A model generated the notes under the pieces. It saw nothing but the letters and a program-made list of their open reading frames with translations, made no database searches and was not told the DNA's origin. Of a stretch of 5,920 nt of DNA, positions 1 through 4,848 are shown piece by piece. The stretch is from an uncultured Austwickia sp. (GTDB taxonomy: Bacteria > Actinomycetota > Actinomycetes > Actinomycetales > Dermatophilaceae): contig CAKUSI010000247.1 in NCBI GenBank assembly GCA_934678955.1, positions 1 to 5,920 of the forward strand. The letters are read 5' to 3'. Position 1 is the first letter of the stretch. Every line of letters begins with the position of its first letter. Made by a program: the position numbers and the translations under genes.

Positions 1-19
1 GCAGCTGGGGGTCTGGGAG

Positions 20-71
20 GGGGGTGGGTTGTCGGTGGTGGGCGGTAGCGTCGAAGACACCAACCACCCCC
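20..71. other. GC-rich inverted repeat (hairpin) upstream of dnaN-like gene
   Basis: GGGGGTGG at 20-27 is the exact reverse complement of CCACCCCC at 64-71. With G28 bulged, TTG 29-31 also pairs with CAA 61-63, giving 11 base pairs around a G-rich loop. It may be the terminator of a gene lying to the left, or a structure in the clamp gene's 5' region. There is no T-tract, and GC-rich DNA makes such repeats fairly often by chance, so the role is open. I recognised no clear promoter in 1-117. Confidence 0.3.
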
Positions 72-117
72 GGGCCGAGCTGACCACTTGGCTCCTGACT
101 CCGAAGAGGAGACGACC

Positions 118-1326
118 ATGACCACCACCGCCACCCGCCGCCAGACGACCGACGAGAAGACCCCCAGCGCCGGCACCTTCACCGCCGGCTACCGCGCCCT
201 CGTCGACGCGCTGAAGACGCTCGCCCTCCCCGCCGCCGGCCGCAAGCCGCTGCCCGTGTTCAGCCGCGTCCTGGCGACCGTGCGCCCCGGCGAGGTCGAG
301 CTGACCACCTTCGACTTCGACACCGCAGCAACCGTGACCCTGCCCGTCACCGGCGCCACCCCCGGCCGGATGCTGCTGGACCACCCCAGCATCACCAAGG
401 TCCTCTCCGCGGCCGTCAAGGGCAGCCCCAAGGCAACCGTCGACCGTCTCGACGTCACGATCGACACCCCCGACCACACACCGGTCGTGCACCTCGCCGG
501 CTACAGCCTGCCCCTGGACGACACCGTCACCGTCGACGCCTTCCCCGACCTGCCGCCGACCACCGCCCCGACCCACGTCGTCGACCGCCACGCACTGACC
601 GGGCTCGTCGAGCGCGTCACCGTCGCAGCCGACCGAGGGGACACCCTGCCGATCCTCACCGGCATCAACACCATCCTCGACAAGCACTCGATGACCCTGA
701 CCGCCACGGACCGCTACCGCCTGGCCTGCGGCACCATCCCCGTCAACGGGACCACCACCGAGAAGGTCCTCATCCCCGCGGCCGTCCTGGCCAAGCTGCT
801 CCCGCGACTCACCAGCCCGCAGGCGCGGCTGGGTGTCGACGTCATCGCCGGCACCACCTGGCTGACCTTGGCTGACGACACCACCACGGTCCGGATCCGC
901 ACCCTCGATGGCGAGTACCCCAAGGTCTCCTCCATCCTGGAGCAGACCCCGACCCGCACCGTCACCCTCGCGCGAGCCCAGCTCCTCCAGGCAGCCACCC
1001 GCGCCGCCTCACTCTCCGCAGCCGTCCGGGCCGGCAAGAACAACCCGGTGACGATCACGGTGGGCCCCGACGCACTGACGATCGCCCCGGCCACCGACGG
1101 CGACCGTGCCAAGGTCACAGCACCCGCCCTGCCGGCGGACATCACCGGCCAGACCGAGGCCTGGACCACCGGCGCCAACCCCGCCTACATCCTCGACGCG
1201 ATCGCCACCCTGACCGCCGATCAGGTCACCCTCCACCTGACCGACCCCGGCCGGCCGATGGTCCTCACCGATGCCGACGACACCACCTACCGGCACGTCC
1301 TCATGCCCGTTCGCCTCGCCGGCTGA
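118..1326 (+). CDS. dnaN: DnaN-like DNA polymerase III beta sliding clamp (accessory copy)
   Basis: Sliding-clamp protein of 402 residues. The family forms a ring-shaped dimer around DNA and tethers the replicative polymerase. Three clamp domains can be followed: domain 1 at about 20-125, domain 2 at about 150-250 containing the conserved TDRYRLA (197-203), and domain 3 at about 275-402. EYPKV (266-270) matches the usual D-G-E-[FY]-P element, and the C-terminus has the family ending LMPVRL (395-400). The length is slightly above the usual 365-380 because of a charged, Thr-rich N-terminal extension. I chose ATG 118 because AGGAG at 107-111 lies 6 bases upstream; an in-frame TTG at 88 has no such support. 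Codon third positions are almost all C or G. The gene is not beside dnaA, recF or gyrB. It sits next to a relaxase remnant and an IS, so I infer an accessory clamp carried by a plasmid or integrative element rather than the chromosomal dnaN. No dedicated regulation is visible. Confidence 0.9.
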   Translation: MTTTATRRQTTDEKTPSAGTFTAGYRALVDALKTLALPAAGRKPLPVFSRVLATVRPGEVELTTFDFDTAATVTLPVTGATPGRMLLDHPSITKVLSAAVKGSPKATVDRLDVTIDTPDHTPVVHLAGYSLPLDDTVTVDAFPDLPPTTAPTHVVDRHALTGLVERVTVAADRGDTLPILTGINTILDKHSMTLTATDRYRLACGTIPVNGTTTEKVLIPAAVLAKLLPRLTSPQARLGVDVIAGTTWLTLADDTTTVRIRTLDGEYPKVSSILEQTPTRTVTLARAQLLQAATRAASLSAAVRAGKNNPVTITVGPDALTIAPATDGDRAKVTAPALPADITGQTEAWTTGANPAYILDAIATLTADQVTLHLTDPGRPMVLTDADDTTYRHVLMPVRLAG

Positions 1327-1371
1327 ACCCCGCCCGCACCTGAAGGGCCCTCTCCTGCAACCCAGCGGGGT
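1327..1371 (+). terminator. Possible terminator-like inverted repeat after dnaN-like gene
   Basis: ACCCCGC at 1327-1333 begins directly after the stop codon and pairs perfectly with GCGGGGT at 1365-1371. The loop is 31 bases and contains the palindrome AGGGCCCT (1344-1351). No T-tract follows, which is common for terminators in very GC-rich actinomycetes but also makes the call weak. The IS begins about 14 bases further on. Confidence 0.25.
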
Positions 1372-1384
1372 GGACCGTCCCCGG

Positions 1385-1414
1385 TGGGAGTGTCCGATGA
1401 ACGGTGTTTCCGGC
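1385..1414 (+). repeat. Terminal inverted repeat of IS256-family element (transposase 3' end)
   Basis: Aligned base by base with the reverse complement of 2765-2794, this repeat agrees at 25 of 30 positions. The 15 inner bases AACGGTGTTTCCGGC (1400-1414) are identical, as is TGTCCG (1391-1396). The differences are at 1385, 1390 and 1397-1399. Confidence 0.88.
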
Positions 1415-1422
1415 GTTCATCT

Positions 1423-2730
1423 TCAGAGGTTCTCCGCGGCCGGCATGCGGTCGGCGAAGGTGACGGCGAAAGCGTTGAGCGCGGGCTTCCACCGCATGGT
1501 CCATCGTGCCTGCCCGGTGCCTTTGGGGTCCAGGCCCCTGGTGACCAGGTAGAGGCACTTCAGCGCGGCCTGCTCGGTCGGGAAGTGCCCGCGCACGGTG
1601 ACCGCCCGCCGGTACCTGGCGTGCAGGGACTCGATGGCGTTGGTGGAGAACAGCACCCGGCGAATCTCCACGTCGTAGGCCAGGAACGGGGTGAACTCCT
1701 CCCATGCCGCGCGCCACATCTTCGGGATCGCGGGGTAGGGCTTGCCCCATTTCTCCTCCAGCTCCTCGAACGCCGCCCATGCCGCCTCCACGTTCGGTGC
1801 GGTGTAGATGCGGCGCAGGTCCTTGGCCAGCTGGTCCCAGTACTTCCTGCTCGCGTAGCGCAAGGTGGCGCGGATCAGGTGGATGACGCAGGCCTGCACG
1901 ATCGCCTGCGGGAAGACGGCGTTGACCGAATCAGGCAGGCCCTTGAGGCCGTCGCAGACGATGAAGAACACATCCCGGACACCGCGGTTCTTCAGGTCCG
2001 CGAGCACGTTCATCCAGAACTTCGCCGACTCCCCACCGCCCTGCCCGGCCCATAACCCGAGCACGTCGCGGCGCCCGTTCAGGTCGACGCCGATCGCGGC
2101 GTAGAAGGGCTGGTTGCCCACCTGCCCGTCGCGGACCTTGACGTAGATCGCGTCGATGAAGATCGCCGCGTACACCGGCTGCAGCGGACGGGAGGACCAG
2201 GCGGCCATCTCCTCCAGGACTTTGTCCGTGATCCGGCTGACCGTGTCCTTGCTGATGGAGGCGCCGTACACCTCGTGGAAGTGCGCGGAGATCTCGCCGG
2301 TGGTCAGGCCCTTGGCGAACAGGCTGATCGCGACCGCGTCGACGTCCGAGAGGCGCCGTTGGCGCTTCTTGACGATCACCGGCTCGAAGGTGCCGGCGCG
2401 GTCCCGCGGGACTGCGATCGTCACCTCACCGGCAGCGTCGGTCAGCACCGTCTTGGACCGGGTGCCGTTGCGGATGTTGCCGGTCTCTGTGGTTGGTGCC
2501 TGGTGTTTCTCGTGGCCGAGGTGCTCGGTCAGCTCCTCCTCCAGCGCTGTCTCCAGGACAGTCGCGGTGATCGACTTGAGCAGCCCATCCGGGCCGGTCA
2601 GGTCCTCACCACGCGCCCGGGCGGCCTTGACCAGCTCCCGGACCGCGGCCTGCTCGGCCTCGCTGCGCGAGGTCGTCTTCTTCACCTTCTTCGGCATCGA
2701 GCTCACGCTCGTGATCTTCTCGGTCATCAT
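1423..2730 (-). CDS. IS256-family (mutator-type) DDE transposase
   Basis: Transposase of 435 residues catalysing movement of the surrounding IS. The N-terminal ~130 residues are the DNA-binding part and include the family block EEELTEHLGHEKH (64-76). The RNase-H-like catalytic core shows all three acidic residues in family context: D193 in FIDAIYVKVRDG, D260 in VCDGLKGL and E367 in STNAIESLHARYRR. The C..H element (C281, H284) lies in the helical insertion between the second D and the E. Length and motifs suggest an intact enzyme. Two adjacent start codons are possible. GGGGAAGG (2742-2735 on the minus strand) lies 4 bases before ATG 2730 and 7 bases before ATG 2727, so 2727 may be the real start. 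The start overlaps the TGA that closes the relaxase-IS hybrid frame, so readthrough expression from the relaxase promoter is possible. The plus-strand frames across this gene are shadows. Confidence 0.95.
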   Translation of the reverse strand: MMTEKITSVSSMPKKVKKTTSRSEAEQAAVRELVKAARARGEDLTGPDGLLKSITATVLETALEEELTEHLGHEKHQAPTTETGNIRNGTRSKTVLTDAAGEVTIAVPRDRAGTFEPVIVKKRQRRLSDVDAVAISLFAKGLTTGEISAHFHEVYGASISKDTVSRITDKVLEEMAAWSSRPLQPVYAAIFIDAIYVKVRDGQVGNQPFYAAIGVDLNGRRDVLGLWAGQGGGESAKFWMNVLADLKNRGVRDVFFIVCDGLKGLPDSVNAVFPQAIVQACVIHLIRATLRYASRKYWDQLAKDLRRIYTAPNVEAAWAAFEELEEKWGKPYPAIPKMWRAAWEEFTPFLAYDVEIRRVLFSTNAIESLHARYRRAVTVRGHFPTEQAALKCLYLVTRGLDPKGTGQARWTMRWKPALNAFAVTFADRMPAAENL

Positions 2731-2764
2731 GTGACCTTCCCCGCCAGCTGAGCCGGCGTGTCAG

Positions 2765-2794
2765 GCCGGAAACACCGTTGGGCGGACAGTCCCC
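2765..2794 (-). repeat. Terminal inverted repeat of IS256-family element (transposase 5' end)
   Basis: Partner of the repeat at 1385-1414, lying 35 bases upstream of the transposase start. It also encodes the first foreign codons of the truncated relaxase frame, which runs through the repeat without a stop. Confidence 0.88.
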
Positions 2795-3062
2795 GACCCA
2801 GCGGCTCACCAGTACGAGGATCGCGGCCCATCCCGACCGGCAGTCGAAGCTGCGCCCCACAGACCTCGTCGCCCTCCCGAAGGTCACCGTTGCCGCGGGC
2901 ATGCAGACCGCTGCCGAGCCACCGCCCGGGCGGACTCCCTGCTTCCGCGTAGCACCTCGCCAGAGGGGTAGACAGTGATCTGTCCCCGTCGGCGGTGGCG
3001 ACTGCGCGGAGCAGGTACTTGTACGCGTCACCCGCGCTCACCACCCGCATCGAAACCGCCAC
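2795..3062 (-). pseudogene. MobF/TraA-type conjugative relaxase, N-terminal fragment cut by IS
   Basis: Remnant of the relaxase that nicks oriT and pilots the strand during conjugation (TrwC/TraA type, MobF). About 89 native codons remain. The family start is recognisable in MRVVSAGDAYKYLL (residues 5-18), LSTPLARCYAEAG (30-42), PPGRWLGSGL (44-53) and GMGRDPRTGEPLG near the junction. The His triad, helicase domain and everything else of this normally >1000-residue protein are absent. I chose GTG 3062 because GAGGAGG at 3077-3071 lies 8 bases upstream; ATG 3050 is an alternative. The frame continues 22 codons into the IS and stops at 2727, overlapping the transposase start. In relatives as I remember them the segment RCYAE reads RYYxE, so one of the paired tyrosines is Cys here; together with the truncation this argues for decay. 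No continuation is found left of the IS, so the remainder has been deleted or moved. Confidence 0.82.
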
Positions 3063-3132
3063 CGCCACTGCCTCCTCGACGATCAGGTGAGCGGCGGGGT
3101 TCATGAGGCACGGCGCGGACCTCATCGGCAAG

Positions 3133-3197
3133 ACGCGTGGCAGCTCTTGAGGTGTCTCCCGTCGAGCGACTTTCCTGGGTTCTCTCGAGCCACGCGT
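3133..3197. repeat. 9-bp inverted repeat upstream of relaxase fragment
   Basis: ACGCGTGGC at 3133-3141 is exactly repeated in inverted orientation as GCCACGCGT at 3189-3197, with 47 bases between the arms. Each arm holds the palindrome ACGCGT, so ACGCGTG also occurs as a direct repeat (3133-3139 and 3192-3198). It lies 70-135 bases upstream of the relaxase start, where oriT or relaxase-control sites often sit. No nic site can be named from sequence alone. Confidence 0.4.
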
Positions 3198-3232
3198 GAG
3201 CCTGAGGCAGGGTCTGACCTCTGGTGATACGG

Positions 3233-3256
3233 ATCTGCGCATCTTGGAGTGCAGAT
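3233..3256. repeat. Short inverted repeat between relaxase and erm promoter
   Basis: ATCTGC (3233-3238) and GCAGAT (3251-3256) are perfect inverted repeats. A G-T wobble and one further C-G pair extend the stem to 8 pairs around an 8-base loop. It lies 36 bases before the erm -10 box and upstream of the relaxase on the other strand. It could be an operator, part of oriT or a weak terminator. The surrounding stretch 3063-3291 contains no convincing gene. Confidence 0.3.
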
Positions 3257-3291
3257 GGGATAGGCGGTCGCTGTGTCGCAGTGTGGTCGCC

Positions 3292-3297
3292 TACGCT
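3292..3297 (+). promoter_or_regulatory. Candidate -10 box of erm operon, giving a leaderless transcript
   Basis: TACGCT fits the TANNNT pattern of actinobacterial -10 boxes. It ends 7 bases before the ATG of the leader peptide at 3305, so transcription would begin at or next to that A. This would explain why the leader peptide has no Shine-Dalgarno sequence. The region 17-19 bases upstream (about 3267-3274) has no good -35 match, so the promoter may be weak or activator-dependent. Confidence 0.5.
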
Positions 3298-3304
3298 GAT
3301 CGAC

Positions 3305-3349
3305 ATGTTGGTTCACGGCACTGCTTCGCTGCGTCTGCGCAGCCGCTGA
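3305..3349 (+). CDS. Erm leader peptide with RLR macrolide-stalling motif
   Basis: A 14-codon frame encoding MLVHGTASLRLRSR, ending at TGA 3347-3349, 100 bases before the erm start. It is very like the Erm(X) leader as I recall it (beginning MLISGTAFLRLR), and R10-L11-R12 is the Arg-Leu-Arg motif of the RLR class of Erm leaders. In that class, ribosomes carrying a macrolide stall at the motif and remodel the downstream mRNA to free the methyltransferase start. There is no Shine-Dalgarno; translation probably begins on a leaderless mRNA. The codons for the motif lie inside a perfect hairpin (GCTGCG 3328-3333 with CGCAGC 3338-3343). The peptide itself is unlikely to have another function. Confidence 0.8.
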   Translation: MLVHGTASLRLRSR

Positions 3350-3446
3350 CGGCGGCGAGCACACTCCACGTTGTTGCTCCCGCTTCCGGTGATCACGGCC
3401 GGGCGGCTCATTCAGCGTGCCCGGCTCCGCAACAACCACGGAGCAA
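3328..3446 (+). promoter_or_regulatory. Translational attenuator of erm (alternative mRNA hairpins)
   Basis: Segment 1 (GCCGC 3342-3346) pairs with segment 2 (GCGGC 3352-3356). Segment 3 (TTGCTCC 3374-3380) pairs with segment 4 (GGAGCAA 3440-3446), which includes the erm Shine-Dalgarno GGAG 3440-3443. Between segments 3 and 4 is a perfect 7-bp hairpin, GCCGGGC 3398-3404 with GCCCGGC 3419-3425. A competing helix joins GAGCA 3357-3361 to TGCTC 3375-3379. A ribosome stalled at the RLR codons (3332-3340) would cover segment 1, free 3352-3361 to take segment 3, and expose the erm start: the classical Erm logic. Another exclusive pairing, GTTGTTGC 3370-3377 with GCAACAAC 3429-3436, would also hold the region. 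All pairings were read by eye; energies were not computed. Confidence 0.65.
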
Positions 3447-3449
3447 ACA

Positions 3450-4268
3450 GTGCCTACCTATCGACACGGCCGTCACGAGCACGGCCAGAACTTCCTGACT
3501 GACCCATCCACCATCGCCACGATCACACGGCTGGTGGCTGCCACAAAGGGGCCGATCATCGAGATTGGCCCCGGCGACGGAGCGCTCACCACTTCACTAG
3601 CTCAGCTCGGACGACCAGTCACAGCTGTCGAGATCGACGCGCGACTCGCCCGCCGCTTGGCCGAACGACTCCCATCGCACGTGGGCGTCGTTTCCGACGA
3701 CTTCCTGACCTATCGGCTTCCGACCTCTCCGCATGTCCTCGTCGGCAACCTGCCGTTTCACCAGACCACGGCCATGCTTCGGCGCATACTGCGTGCCCCC
3801 GCTTGGACAGATGCAATCTTGCTCGTGCAGTGGGAGGTCGCGCGACGCAGGGCTGGCGTCGGCGGTGCAACGATGATGACTGCGCAATGGGCGCCCTGGT
3901 TTGAGTTCGCACTGCATGGCCGCGTCGCGGCCTGCGCGTTCACTCCACGTCCGGGAGTTGACGGTGGGATCCTCACCATTCACCGACGCGAGCAGCCACT
4001 CCTGCCCCCGGCACAGCATCGCCAGTTTCACGCGCTGGTTCATCGCGTCTACACCGGGCCCGGTCGCGGGCTTGCTCAGTTACTTGCTCGCAGCACCTCG
4101 CTGGGCTCAATGCAGGCTTCAAAGACATGGCTGGGGCGCCACGGCGCGACCGCTGCCGGGCTGCCAAAGGACTTGCCGGTCGAGGCATGGGTGGACTTGT
4201 TCAAGACGGCCGGCTCATCACCACCGGCACGTCGTGCGCAGACGCACACGGGAAGGCGCCGTCGATGA
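3450..4268 (+). CDS. erm: 23S rRNA (adenine-N6) methyltransferase, Erm(X)-like; MLS-B resistance
   Basis: Erm methyltransferase of 272 residues. The family uses S-adenosylmethionine to methylate N6 of A2058 in 23S rRNA, blocking macrolides, lincosamides and streptogramin B. Visible motifs: QNFLTD (13-18), motif I EIGPGDGALT (38-47) for the cofactor, the acidic E61 in AVEID, DDF (83-85), and the catalytic NLPFH (100-104). WEVARRRAGVGG and TMMTAQWAPWF follow in the usual order, and the C-terminus is a basic tail ending RRRR. The start HGRHEHGQNFLT and several internal blocks resemble corynebacterial Erm(X) as I remember it, but it is clearly a divergent member. I chose GTG 3450 because GGAG 3440-3443 lies 6 bases upstream and the attenuator targets exactly this site; an in-frame GTG at 3417 lies inside the attenuator hairpin. 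The stop overlaps the start of the next gene (ATGA 4265-4268). Third positions are more mixed than in the dnaN-like gene, consistent with separate acquisition. Whether it mono- or dimethylates cannot be told. Confidence 0.95.
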   Translation: MPTYRHGRHEHGQNFLTDPSTIATITRLVAATKGPIIEIGPGDGALTTSLAQLGRPVTAVEIDARLARRLAERLPSHVGVVSDDFLTYRLPTSPHVLVGNLPFHQTTAMLRRILRAPAWTDAILLVQWEVARRRAGVGGATMMTAQWAPWFEFALHGRVAACAFTPRPGVDGGILTIHRREQPLLPPAQHRQFHALVHRVYTGPGRGLAQLLARSTSLGSMQASKTWLGRHGATAAGLPKDLPVEAWVDLFKTAGSSPPARRAQTHTGRRRR

Positions 4269-4732
4269 GGATCGGAGCCCGACAGCAAGCGTGCCCCTCC
4301 GAGATCGAGCATGGTAACGCGCCGGATGCGGACCCGAGTGAGGTCGCCGTAGTACGTGCAGCACGACTCCTCGCCGAATGTCCCGAACGCAACTGGCGAC
4401 TTCGTGACCTTGCCGACTTGGTTCACCTGTCGACGTCGCAACTAGGCAGGGCATTCAGCCGGCGTTTCGGGATGCCGCCCATGCAGTACCTGGCTCGTGT
4501 TCGGGCTCACCGATTGGCCCAGCTCCTGGTAGAGACCGATCTGCCGATCGTCGTCGCCATGAGTCAGGTCGGGTGGCGCAGTCGCGGTCACGCTGCACGA
4601 CAGTTCACCGCCATCGTCGGGGTCAGCCCGTCAGCCTTTCGGCGCGAAGAGGCAAAACGGGTCCTCTCGCAGCGCCCGTACTGTCGGCAGCCACGACGGC
4701 AGGCACAGGATGCTACGGGTCGTGACCGGTGA
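4265..4732 (+). CDS. AraC-family HTH-only regulator, coupled to erm
   Basis: Small protein of 155 residues consisting essentially of the AraC/XylS DNA-binding domain. The first helix-turn-helix is at about 45-68 (LRDLADLVHLSTSQLGRAFS), followed by FGMPPMQYLARVRAHRLAQLL. The second is at about 94-119, followed by GVSPSAFRR (119-127), the family's closing G-x-S-P-x-x-[FY]-R signature. The N-terminal 25 residues are not recognised and the C-terminal ~25 are basic and Gln-rich. There is no ligand-binding domain. ATG 4265 overlaps the erm TGA as ATGA, and GGAAGG (4251-4256) lies 8 bases upstream, so it is almost certainly translated from the erm mRNA and induced with it. In the same frame the sequence is open back to 4127 but only as an erm shadow. 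It may regulate the operon or other resistance genes; the target is unknown. I am sure of the family, not of the role. Confidence 0.87.
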   Translation: MRIGARQQACPSEIEHGNAPDADPSEVAVVRAARLLAECPERNWRLRDLADLVHLSTSQLGRAFSRRFGMPPMQYLARVRAHRLAQLLVETDLPIVVAMSQVGWRSRGHAARQFTAIVGVSPSAFRREEAKRVLSQRPYCRQPRRQAQDATGRDR

Positions 4733-4848
4733 CTGCGGAGATCCACGGCGAGGCCCAAACCGGCTCGCGGGGCATCTGCGGTGCATATTCGTAGTCCCCG
4801 TATTCGATGCCTTCAAGGCGTGATCCGGGCGATGTGCGGCCACCAGGT

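Larger units (their letters stand above)
1385..2794 (-). mobile_element. Complete IS256-family insertion sequence (~1.4 kb)
   Basis: The element is bounded by imperfect ~30-bp terminal inverted repeats (1385-1414 and 2765-2794) and carries one mutator-type transposase in reverse orientation. Transposase length, DDE residues and overall size fit the IS256 family. The family normally makes an 8-9 bp target duplication, but no matching bases directly abut the two ends. A 9-bp match, ACCCAGCGG, occurs nearby (1360-1368 and 2796-2804), though it is 16 bases away from the left end. The right end lies inside the relaxase gene and the left end near dnaN. The missing duplication and the missing relaxase remainder suggest that the flanks were rearranged after insertion, for example by an IS-mediated deletion. 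The exact outer base is uncertain by 1-2 bp. Confidence 0.88.

Noticed and set aside
88..117. TTG start extending the clamp by ten residues
   Set aside because: ATG 118 has a proper AGGAG 6 bases upstream; the extension has no RBS and is not needed by the fold.
189..1296. Several minus-strand frames under the clamp gene
   Set aside because: Composition (Ser/Arg/Val/Gly rich) is typical of antisense shadows of high-GC genes; no RBS or motif.
1384..2055. Long plus-strand frame across the IS
   Set aside because: Antisense shadow of the transposase in GC-rich DNA; Pro/Arg/Gly-rich with no family features, and it starts in the inverted repeat. The same applies to the other plus-strand frames at 1704-2751.
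3028..3306. Minus-strand frame of 92 codons upstream of and overlapping the relaxase start
   Set aside because: No Shine-Dalgarno before its ATG, no recognisable motif, low-complexity Gly-rich end, and it overlaps the relaxase start and runs against the erm promoter. Treated as a chance frame.
3417..3449. Upstream in-frame GTG start for erm
   Set aside because: No RBS, lies inside the 3398-3425 hairpin, and would add residues before the family start that follows GTG 3450, which has GGAG at the right distance.
3196..3498. Plus-strand frame of 100 codons before erm
   Set aside because: It crosses the erm promoter, leader peptide and attenuator in another frame and enters erm; no motif and no credible start.
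3597..4441. Minus-strand and shifted frames under erm and the AraC-like gene
   Set aside because: They mirror strongly supported genes, lack start signals and show no recognisable domain.
4733..4848. Rho-independent terminator between the convergent AraC-like and tetR genes
   Set aside because: Only weak 4-base pairings were found (for example GGGG with CCCC) and no T-tract, so no terminator is called.
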